DNA of 64,000 nt from Ceratobasidium sp. AG-K (Eukaryota > Basidiomycota > Agaricomycetes > Cantharellales > Ceratobasidiaceae): assembly GCA_037039685.1 (NCBI GenBank), contig JAWNGF010000003.1, positions 3,384,571 to 3,448,570 on the forward strand. The letters run 5' to 3'. This document shows, piece by piece, positions 22,583 through 32,295 of the stretch (positions are counted from its first letter, which is position 1; each line of letters starts with the position of its first letter). Under the pieces are notes generated by a model that searched no databases, had not been told where the DNA came from, and saw nothing but the letters and a program-made list of their open reading frames with translations. A program made the position numbers and the translations under genes.

Positions 22583-24308
22583 CTACTGTCGGTCTTGGTT
22601 CAGGTGCCAAATGTACCGGGACCAGCCTTCGAATATCCCAGCCCCGACTTGGATGTGCAAGCAATCCGAAAGGGCGTGCTATAATCGTGATTAGTGGAGA
22701 ACAAATGAGCAAGGGCAAAGACGTACAGCGTCAGGCCTCAACAACGCCATCCGATCCAACCCCAAAAACCTAATCCGTGTATTCCCAGAATTCACAACCG
22801 CGGCCTGCCAAAACCTCATCAACACAAGTACCAATAACTAGAAAGAGCACCAACCTTGAACGCCTCATTCATCTTCCCAATCCAACTCCAATTATACCAC
22901 TCGCGCGAAAACGTCCTAGGCTCATCCAACGGCCCAGGCTCTTTATGACAATCATACTCGTGGCCAGGAAGGTACGCGCGAATCAACACTTCGCGTTTCG
23001 TCTGTCCTTTCATGGCGGCAGAGACTTGATCCGTCCATACGCGCACGGCCTCGACAAACGTTTGGTACACGGCCGGATTGGTCGCTCCTGAACGGACTCG
23101 ACCGGGTTCGCGCGCGCCGGGGAGGCTGCCCGTCGTCCAGTGTCCGGCAGTACTTACGATCAAAGTGCGGTAATTTGCTTCAGGAAGCGGAGCCAAGAAT
23201 TGGTCGAGGTACGTCTTGGGAGAAAGATTAAACGACTCGGACGCTTTAGGACCGAAGAGCGTATCAGGCACCGCGCTAGGTTTGGACTCGGCCAACTCGG
23301 GAGACGTGAACGTCGAGCCGTTGTGCAGACTCTTGTGAATGTCGTCGAGCTCGGATTTGGAAAAGAGCAGGTCCATACGGCGGAATGTGACGAGCGGGGT
23401 ACGGGCAATGTCGAATCCGCGTGGGGGGTTGAGTTTGGAAACGAGTGGCGAGGAGGGTTCCACTGTGCGGTGTTAGCATATGCGGGCATGTTCGGGCATG
23501 GGGCTTACGGTATAGATGTTGGGGCCAATCGCGTGGACCGGAGCCCCCGGTTGGTCCATAGTCCGGTGTAGCGCGAACATGGGGATACAACAAACAAGAC
23601 ATGGAGAAAAAGTGTTGCTCCGTCACCGAATCTAGTCCCATTAGCTTCATCCAATACAGCAAACTCAGACTCACCTCCGACAAAGAACCACCCACCCCGC
23701 TCAACCATGCTCTTCACAAACTCCTCGGCCACAACCCGCTCATTATACCGCCTACACTTGTCCGACCGCGGGACCCAATCATAACTCGCCCCACGCACGA
23801 CATACGACCATAAATCGGGATGATTCCGGTCCGGTGTGCCGTCCGGTTGCATCCCCAAATGCCACTCGCGTTCTCGCCCCGAGGCGCATCCTGCGAACCC
23901 GAGCGGCGCGAGAGGATCACGTGCAACCTCAGCGGTGGGTTCCCAGACCGAGGTTGGAGGACTGGACGCGTTGTAGGGGTAGAGGTTGAGGTAGTGTTCG
24001 AGTGGATAGGACTCGGGGGATTTTCGTTGCCATGAGCCGTCGGAAAATTCGGCTGGTGAGCATTCAGTGGGCCATGGTTGTTCTTTTAGGAGCGTAGGTG
24101 TGGATAGACCGGACGAGACGAGGTCGAGTGCGGCGCGTGGTGCATCGGTTGCATAGAGCAGACCGGATAAAAGAATGGTTGAGCCAAGTGTGGCGGTGAT
24201 TAGGACGCGAGTGTTGCTTCGTAGAGTGTACAGCAGCCATTGTTTTGTTTGCGAAGGAGAGGAAGAGCGAGGCAGAAACAGCCCGCGTTCGGCGTCGTCG
24301 ATGGCCAT
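22583..24308 (-). CDS. PC-esterase / GDS-motif type II membrane protein (TBL-CAS1-like)
   Basis: Predicted Golgi-type membrane protein of the PC-esterase group, whose plant and animal members are polysaccharide or glycan O-acetyltransferases. The first ATG is at 24308 (MAIDDAERGLFLPR). A single membrane segment follows at about residues 35-53 (VLITATLGSTILLSGLLYA), then a lumenal domain with GFAGCASGREREWHLGMQPD, a WVPRSDKCR stretch and the nucleophile block GGWFFVGDSVTEQHFF (GDS is formed across an intron). Later exons give RTLIVSTAGHWTTGSLPGAR, a Trp-rich EWYNWSWIGKMNEAFKVLGL and finally ALSDCLHIQVGAGIFEGWSR, supplying the DxxH pair. Five exons, all in frame; about 500 residues. The DCLH context is unusual for the family, which normally continues with Trp-Cys and Pro-Gly. 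Its promoter lies in the left arm of the large palindrome. Confidence 0.82.
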
Positions 24309-24398
24309 CCCTTGGCGTTTTTTTGTCGTCGTGATGATGGTCAGGTCGGAGCGCTTGGTTGCAGTGCCTGTCACGTAACCATAATGACGTTATATTTA

Positions 24399-25055
24399 CA
24401 CTGGGCGCCAATTTGACTGCACCACGTGACTGAAAGTCGAGTTTTGCGCTCTGGCCCTCAAAGAATGTGTCTGTAAGGCTTGAGGATATTACAGTGTGCA
24501 TACATAGTCGCGATAAATGTCCGAGTACATTACCTAAGCGGATTGCCTATCCCAAGATCCTAGAGTGCCAAAACTGCAGGAAGGTGATGGTGCAATAATT
24601 TTGGTCACGCATATAGGAGGGAGTGAATTGGTGCATATTGAGCCGAATCGCGGACGCAAAAATCGAGTGAAAATATAATCATGTTTAGCATGGACTGGAG
24701 TTTATTTTGGTCAATATATGTAGGATTTAGTGCTGTTTTGGTGGAGATTTGGATAAGTCAGTCCTTGGAATCTGCAGGCTCACAGCACCCCAATCTTAAG
24801 AGATCACATAGCATAACAATAATAGTAAATGCGCGAAGCAGTCTAAAGTACACAACTGTATTATTGGAGTTACGACTCGGTCATTCTGGAAGTAGCAAAG
24901 TGGTAACAATTACAGAATATCGGCATAGCACTAACTTTCTGTTGCTTGTAATGTACTTTCCCGTAGCAATCACAACCTTTCAAGTTTGCGATATGATAGA
25001 GCATATGTCATGCTACCCATATGCCAAGTTTCAGGTCATCCGGAATTCGAGTGGG
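24399..25055 (+). repeat. Left arm of palindrome
   Basis: Pairs with 25158-25814 in inverted orientation. It is AT-rich and holds an open frame beginning MFSMDWSLFWSIY at 24681, which is mirrored exactly in the right arm and resembles no family I know; I treat it as a by-product of the repeat. Confidence 0.85.
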
Positions 25056-25157
25056 GAAACAGGACATCGAATACACCCATAACATCGGGTTAACGTCCAT
25101 GTGACTAATGGGTGAGCGCTTCAGGCCTAAAGATGATCATGATTGTTGGACCATTCC

Positions 25158-25814
25158 TCCACTCGAATTCCAGATGACCTGAAACTTGGCATATGGGTAG
25201 CATGACATATGCTCTATCATATCGCAAACTTGAAAGGTTGTGATTGCTACGGGAAAGTACATTACAAGCAACAGAAAGTTAGTGCTATGCCGATATTCTG
25301 TAATTGTTACCACTTTGCTACTTCCAGAATGACCGAGTCGTAACTCCAATAATACAGTTGTGTACTTTAGACTGCTTCGCGCATTTACTATTATTGTTAT
25401 GCTATGTGATCTCTTAAGATTGGGGTGCTGTGAGCCTGCAGATTCCAAGGACTGACTTATCCAAATCTCCACCAAAACAGCACTAAATCCTACATATATT
25501 GACCAAAATAAACTCCAGTCCATGCTAAACATGATTATATTTTCACTCGATTTTTGCGTCCGCGATTCGGCTCAATATGCACCAATTCACTCCCTCCTAT
25601 ATGCGTGACCAAAATTATTGCACCATCACCTTCCTGCAGTTTTGGCACTCTAGGATCTTGGGATAGGCAATCCGCTTAGGTAATGTACTCGGACATTTAT
25701 CGCGACTATGTATGCACACTGTAATATCCTCAAGCCTTACAGACACATTCTTCGAGGGCCAGAGCGCAAAACTCGACTTTCAGTCACGTGGTGCAGTCAA
25801 ATTGGCGCCTAGTG
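25158..25814 (-). repeat. Right arm of palindrome
   Basis: Inverted copy of 24399-25055. Its mirrored open frame starts at 25532 and diverges only where it runs into the central spacer. Confidence 0.85.
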
Positions 25815-26129
25815 TATAAGCGCTGGTCCGTGCGGTGCAAGCGCATAGAGTAGCGCTCCGACCCGTGCACTTTACTGTATGTTCCTGCTCATTAAGAGTT
25901 TTTCCAAAAATCCTTGCATCGCTCTCGAAGGTGAAAAACGTATATTTTCGAAGCGCTTAGCCTCCCCACAATTACCTCCTTCTGGAAGCGCTCGGTGTTG
26001 ATGATGGACAACAAAAACCAGTCATAAAACGGTCTTTGACAGGGTGCACGAGGCACCTCCAGTTTATGTACTTGACGGCGGCCTTTATGTTTACGATCCC
26101 TCCAAGCACAAACCGCGACCTTCGAGAGT

Positions 26130-27583
26130 CTCACTGCGATGCATATCAATCCGCTACCCCCCAAGATCATCACCCACATATTCATCTTGTAGTTGGCATT
26201 CTGTCGTGTGCAATTCATGGCCACAGCCCCGGCATTGATCACGAAATCACACTTCTACTGTATCCTGATCTACTTTCACACGTTTGCTCTCGCTGGCGTA
26301 GCCTCGTACTTGGGACACCTACTCTGTGGACCTACATCGGCCTCGCTCCATCTCATGGGGATGAAAATTTTCTTGACTTTCGCGCGCCTTTCATGGCAGA
26401 GCGAGCCTCAGGTCGGCCTTTGGAAGTGTGCGTGATCAAGCCGTGCTCTAGGCGTGAGTACGAGCCTGGCCACCTCGAGACTTTCATAAACTCCGTTGTA
26501 ACTCAGATACGTGGATTCCCACGCAACGTAGCGCTGCAACCCCCGTCTTGCCTATTATCCTGGCAGAGTCCCCGATCCTGTTAGAATTATTGATGCGTTT
26601 CTCAGTCGCTGCGTACCCGGCACTCTTACCAAACTGGGCGTGATGAATAGAGAACGAGAACTCGCATTACTCATGCCTACTACAAACCCGTATGGCTTTA
26701 CCGATCCTGGATCCAAACATTCATACCCATGTACGGAGTGGGATGTGGTCGAGGCGCTGCCCCTCCCTCTCAGGGTGCTAAACCTCTCCAACGTGCACTT
26801 TGCTTGGGGCAGCGAAGCGTATCGCAACGTATCGCAATCTAGTTGAGCTCTATCTGTTCAACAATGGTAGACCCCCCGGAGAACGACTTCCCCCTTTACC
26901 GATTCAAACCTTGTTGGTATTTTAACTGCGAGCCCCGGCCTAGGTGTCTTCCACTTTGGCCTCAAACTAGAGTCGCCATCGGAGGGTTTCGTGCCTCCAG
27001 TGGATTTCTCTCGTCTCGAAATACTCTGCTTCCGCCGAATGCCACTTTGTGAAATTAGTTCCACAACTCGTCTGCTTACCCTGGTTCACTCCCGCCCCGA
27101 TTTTCCGCAGAGTTTCATTGTCACCACGACCAATCGACATCGCCCTGTCATGGCCAAATGCTAGAGTTTTCACACGCGCCAATATAATCAAGCTACAAGT
27201 GACGTAGTGCGGAATGGTCGATTGCTCATGCGTTGTAGATCTTGTTGCAGCTGTTCACCGCCTTGTTGAACCACTATCCAAACTTCGGGAGCTTTGGTTG
27301 GGACAGAGATCTGAGCGAGGAAGCCGAATGGAGTGAGATTGACAGGCGTCATAGCGGCCCCCATCTAGGCGCTTTGTATGTGCTCGAAAGTGTCGTCTTG
27401 CTAAGCGAGCTCTAGTAGCTGATCCGACGCTATACGGCCAAGGAGATTGTGATCTGGGGGTGCCATGTTCAGAATGAGATGAAATTTCTTGATAGTTTAG
27501 ACATCAAGCTTGCCCTAGCTGACATTTGCACTGTCGTCCGAGTTACGAGCGAAGCACTCAACCCGACATTCGATTGGAGTTGA
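26130..27583 (+). pseudogene. Decayed F-box domain gene
   Basis: Reads as an Agaricomycete F-box protein broken several times. The F-box start INPLPPKIITHIFIL runs into a stop; another frame continues HSPGIDHEITLLLYPDLLSH and VCSRWRSLVLGTPTLWTYIG, the typical second half of the motif. After a frameshift near 26550 the reading becomes DPVRIIDAFLSRCVPGTLTK, then LPLPLRVLNLSNVHFAWGSE, then, after another shift near 26920, LTASPGLGVFHFGLKLESP, and later ELSEEAEWSEIDRRHS-like sequence followed by two adjacent TAG codons. The end is still readable as MKFLDSLDIKLALADICTVV and ALNPTFDWS before a stop at 27583. At least three frameshifts and several stops make it non-functional. It lies about 300 nt beyond the palindrome. 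Confidence 0.78.
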
Positions 27584-28615
27584 AGGGATGGTAGTGGACA
27601 AGCAGTTGACATGTGCTGCCCACCGGAAACGGTTTTATTGACCGATCTCTCCTGTATGACTGAAGATTTTGCGCATGTACTTGTGTTATTATATGAACAA
27701 TAATCCAAGTAAACTTTTTGCTGGGAGGGGGGCAATTCTATGCATGAGGAAGTCAGGGCAAAGGTCCCAGTTTTATAACAAATTTGGCTGGAGTCTGCCA
27801 ACCTAAGTCTAAGGAAGCAGGTACATTGGTGGTCGTTGATGAACAGAATGTTACAGACTATTATACACATAGGGAGGCGACCTGTAGGGAGGCGAACCAA
27901 GTGTGAATAACCAAGTGATCAAGTCGAGGCACCTAGGGCTGTCGTCCATTCAACCGCTCGGCTCTCCTTGATGTATCCTATCACAGGTTTCGTTTTGGGA
28001 GACTCAATGACAAGTCCTTCGTTTGGGCGCTCCAGTACGATGTAATACTATATTTATGGCTTATAGTTGATCACGGTGGTGGTCGAGATCAGGATAGGAC
28101 TTGAGTACCACACAGTTTTGAAGACAACTGTTGAATGAGACTCCGTACGAGCGCGATGAAAATGTGTCTCTGTGAAAGATCAGAGTGAGCCAAGTGCGAG
28201 CGCACATGATGACTACAACAAAATAAATATTGCGTACAACTCGTCTAGGTTGCGAGAGCGCTCTTGGGAGCCAAATAGGCGTAATTTCATCTTTTGTGCA
28301 TCCACACTTTCTAGCCAATCTGTGCCGTGCGCCTCAAGGACGCGACCTAAGCGCACTTCCTACGAGCTCAAAAGCATTTGCTTCGGGCTTCCAATCCGTC
28401 TTGCGATGAACGGATTTTCTCAGCCCCACAAGCGCCGAGTCCATGCCATTTTGAAAACTGCTACAAAACTTGGACTACAGGATTGATTGGTATAGAATAT
28501 AACTAGGCTAATACACGATCATGCAGCAGTGTTCGGGCGAGCCGTGCAACTCAGGCCAACCCCATGCACGTTTGATTTTCTAAGTTTTTGCTAATACACA
28601 GGAAACATAACACTC
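27584..28615. other. Gene-free stretch between F-box relic and GMC copy B
   Basis: The longest frame (27469-27900, minus) overlaps the F-box relic antisense and has no recognisable content. Otherwise 3' flank of GMC copy B. Confidence 0.5.
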
Positions 28616-31366
28616 TCATTTTCCCCTCTTGATAATTTCAGATCCCTTTTCTGCGATTCCATACACGGTTCTAGAAATGTGAGCACCAATATGCAATGGC
28701 ATGATACTAGCGTCGACCTACATCAGGGCAAATAGTTAGAAAAGCAGGGGAACGCAGGCTACTAAGAAAAATGGGCTTACGATTCGCAAGTTTGAGGTCC
28801 CATAGACCCTGAGATACGTATCAACCACACCTCCAAGAGCTCTTGGAGCCATCGCGGCGGTTCCTAGCGAGCCATTCCGGTTAACCACATCTGGCGGCAA
28901 GAAGCCGTGAAACGCGTACCGATCGGATGGCCTATAGTCCGAATATTCGATTTGACAAACTCGATCAAATCGACATCTGAAGTCGTCTCGGGAGCAGGAC
29001 TCTCGCGAGCGGTAATAAAGGAGGCTAAAGGTTCAGTGTTTGCAATCTTTTGGCTGAACTTGATGGCTTGAACAAGGACATCCTGGTCTAACCATGCGTG
29101 TATGATATTGATTGGTTCGACCGAAGGCGCAGGAGCAATCAAAAACTCACCAAACGTTTTGGATAGATAGTTGGGGTTAATTAGAGGAGATGAAAGCGGA
29201 TCTGAGCTGTTTATATGCTATATGAAAGGCTCAGAATAAGAAACCGGGCAAAAAAGAAAAACTAGACCATACAATGTTTCCGCGGGAAAACGGGTGCTGG
29301 CCAGATAGAAATATTCCCAGGTAAGAGGTGTTGGCTTTAGGAGCGCCGGTACCAGAGTAAGCTATATAAAAACTAGCGGGTAGAATTCGGTGGTTCACGT
29401 CGATCGCCTCGCAAGGCACCTACCTCCAAAAAAAATAATTTCGAGCTGCACGTGCTGCGTTTTGAGCCAATTCTTCTGGATTCTATACTGCGCCTTTTGA
29501 AGTGGTGTAATATTCTCAGCCGCGATCTCACGATTAAGCTGGGCTGTCGCATGAGCGAGCTCTTTCAAAGTGGCGATGTAACCAAGGTCGATGAAAGCAA
29601 AGCTCGAACCAGATGATGATGTGAGAATCCCGTCGTGTGTAGTATTACTGCTAGGTCTTTAGTGTCAATGTGTCCCGCAAATAGGGTACCTGGACATACT
29701 ATTGTGCCTGAGCGGCAGCCGCGTAAGTTGCGTTGTTCCGTAATATATCCCGAGTCGTAAAACCAGGCTTTAGCTCATAGTTGGTCGAAAGAACCGGATG
29801 ATCCTGCAGGTTCTCCCCCACGCCAGGTAGATCAAGGAGGGGAGTAATACCGTGCTGACGGAGTATAGTCGAGTTTCCGATGCCGCTAAGCTCGAGGAGC
29901 TGTGGGGTCTGGAATGTGCCTGTGGAGAAATAAGGAGAATGGAATGAGGCGTGGCACTACAACAGCAGTAACAGAGCACAAACCGGTAGACAAGATAACC
30001 TCGCGCTTGGCGGACACGGTGAAAGTTGTGAAGTTGTGAATAAATGAGACGCCGGTCGCCGTCAACTTGTCAGTTTTTGTGGTTGACGAGTTTGTGAACT
30101 CGACCTTGGTGGCCCTTGCTCCGGTCAAGACAACCAAGTTAGGCCTATGCGCATTATATGCGTAGTAGGTGACAGCAGAGTATGACCGTCTGCCTGTGGT
30201 ACTATTGACAGCGGCAGGAGAGTTATAAAGTCCGAACGGATTGCCACTGTCCTGTCATTTACGGGAGACGTATTTTACGTTCGCTCCATAGACGGTATAG
30301 AAATGCTTACTGGGTCGAAATTAACCGGAATGCCTAAGTTTATTGCGGCTTCCCTACACGGGCCGATAATGTCGGTGTACCAAGCTGACCAGGGATGCTT
30401 CAGTCCAGCAATTACACTAACGAAATATTACGAACAGTTGTAGCTGGCGGCAATGGGACCCTTTGTTCCTTGTGAAGGAAAAATGTCAGAAGTCCCCACA
30501 TCCGTGGAGTTCAACCTAAAGGGATCGACCCCCGTAAAGTGCTCGGCGGCTTTCATGTAAGGTAACAGTCCTGTTGACTGCGTTAATTATGTTTCCACTG
30601 CAAGTATCTTATGATTTGTTACCAGCCCAGTTCCATCCCTGGTTTCCTAAAGTATCCCATGCTACAAAGCGTGTTATCATGTATTCGATTCTCAGTCACT
30701 TACACAATAGTCCAACCTACCATCGTATTCTTCCTTAGGTGCCCGATCCAACACCATTATATTGATCTGGAGGCAATAAGCATCTATCGGTTTCTTTTCA
30801 TTTAAGCAGTGTTTACTTACCGCACTAGAACCACCCAAGGCTTTACCTCTAAGTGGAAACCAATCAAGCTACAGCTCCAGTGAGAACTTGCGCCGACTAA
30901 CCTCGCCAAGGGGATGACACGATCTTTCAGATGATGCTGAGGGGTCGATTTAAACAGCCAGTCGTACTTTGGGTCTCCTGACAACTGAAAAGCGAATGCT
31001 AGAGCATAGATATAGTCAATCTCCCGCTGTAAGTACGCATCTGGTTGCAATCACCAACCTGGTGTATTGATTTTTGAGTCATCTGGCATGTACTCCCCGC
31101 CCTCGATTACGCCAACAGTAACATTTGGATTCTCGGAGAGCCTAGATATACTGTTTGTAAAACAATATTCCCATAGTAACCAGACACAACTGGATATCCC
31201 ACCTGGCCGCAACCACAAGGCCCGCTGTGCCACCACCAACGACAACGTAGTCATAACTTTGTGACGAGAATTCGGCTCCGCTCAAAGCCAGGTTTCTTGG
31301 CAAGACCTTACCTGCCGCTGTGGCGCATATTGAAAATAAAATAGGAATTGGTTTAGAGAATCTCAT
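28616..31366 (-). CDS. GMC oxidoreductase (aryl-alcohol-oxidase-like, AA3), copy B
   Basis: Secreted FAD enzyme oxidising alcohols or sugars; exact substrate not readable. Signal peptide [22 protein letters not shown] motif [18 protein letters not shown], then [29 protein letters not shown] + [64 protein letters not shown], the substrate-domain exons and [16 protein letters not shown] plus [17 protein letters not shown] with both catalytic His. About 13 exons, each joining in frame; close to 600 residues. It is the undisturbed counterpart of copy A and differs by substitutions throughout. A TATA box lies 70 nt upstream (31436-31442). First member of the minus-strand block B-C-D-E. Confidence 0.9.
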
Positions 31367-31435
31367 TATATGCTAGTTGGAATGCCTCCTCGGTGGGAGT
31401 GGGGGACGATGAGGTTAGGTGAGGCGCATCCTATA

Positions 31436-31442
31436 ATTTATA
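31436..31442 (-). promoter_or_regulatory. TATA box of GMC copy B
   Basis: TATAAAT on the minus strand, about 70 nt before the ATG at 31366. Confidence 0.55.
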
Positions 31443-32295
31443 CCTCATCGGCGGGCACTCCGTATACGAAAGACCACGGCCCTGACCACGCCCTGCAGCG
31501 CTGACGAGAAGATAGCATTAAACGAGGTCATGGAGGACGAATTCCAACATCATATAAGGAGTCTCCGTTTTCGTCGGCGACCCCAGACCAAACCCAACAC
31601 GCCAAGCAGGAATATACAGATTCGAAAATCGAATGGCATGGGAGACTAGAGCGGAACCAACTAATAGGTATGTTGTTGGTACATGTGTGAGTGTCCTTCG
31701 TCCTTAAATGGTAAGACAGCCAGCACATCCATGGCGAAGCATTTCACTAGCTCGTTATTGAGATGGACGATCTGTGAATGCCAAGGACTACCAAATCGTT
31801 AGGAGGACCGAAATTACGTTTGATTGAGGCGTTCATTGCGTATACTAGGCAATGATTGACCGATAGATGCCTTCTGATCCTTCTGTCCATAGGGTCTCGT
31901 TACGGGCTCGGGCTCATCACCCCGTATTATCAAGGGCGGGGCGAGGTAGGTGTGATGTGACAAATAACCCGACCAAAATCACTACGCGGGCGAGATCGAC
32001 TCAGACCACCTGCAAAGTATCTATGGTTATTTGGGATACAAAGAGCATTTTCGGTTTGATTCCACATAGCATGGAGGCTCATAGCACGTGAACCTTGTGA
32101 TGGTTGGTCAGGATTACATGTGCATTTATGGAAATCTTTCACTTGACGCATCGCTTTAACGGTAGAATAAGGTTCGACTTTGCTTTTGCACAAAATCTAA
32201 GCTTTCGAAGTGGAGAACTTTCTTTACCATCCTCCCTCGTTTTTGTCGGGTTTCCACAAGGCTATATACATGATTAACGGAGTTCTTGGACTGGT
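31443..32295. other. Gene-free stretch between GMC copies B and C
   Basis: Upstream region of copy B and 3' flank of copy C. No coding frame recognised. Confidence 0.5.

Larger units (their letters stand above)
24399..25814. mobile_element. Large near-perfect palindrome (foldback-type element or inverted duplication)
   Basis: Two arms of about 655 nt are reverse complements with only three mismatches seen by eye (near the outer tip, at the CTCRAAGAATG site, and at GTCATCYGG near the inner end). The axis is at about 25106.5 and no indels are needed to keep register. A unique spacer of about 105 nt separates the arms. The termini read CACTRGGCGCCAATTTG on both strands and both ends abut a TA dinucleotide (24397-24398 and 25815-25816), as expected for TA target duplication by a Tc1/mariner-like transposase. 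No transposase is inside, so it would be non-autonomous. An alternative is an inverted duplication of the PC-esterase upstream region, since the left tip is 91 nt from that ATG. Confidence 0.85.

Noticed and set aside
24309..24374. Upstream extension of the PC-esterase protein beginning at 24374
   Set aside because: The codon there is GTG, not ATG; the first ATG in frame is at 24308 and directly precedes the expected cytoplasmic tail and membrane segment.
24681..25082. Open frame beginning MFSMDWSLFWSIY in the left arm, mirrored at 25532-25137
   Set aside because: It is identical in both arms because of the palindrome, ends differently in the spacer, and matches no family I know. Two copies are one observation, not conservation.
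24399..25814. CACTA (En/Spm) transposon from the CACTR termini
   Set aside because: The 3-bp flanks (TTA and TAT) do not match as a target duplication, whereas TA fits both sides. No transposase or subterminal repeats seen.
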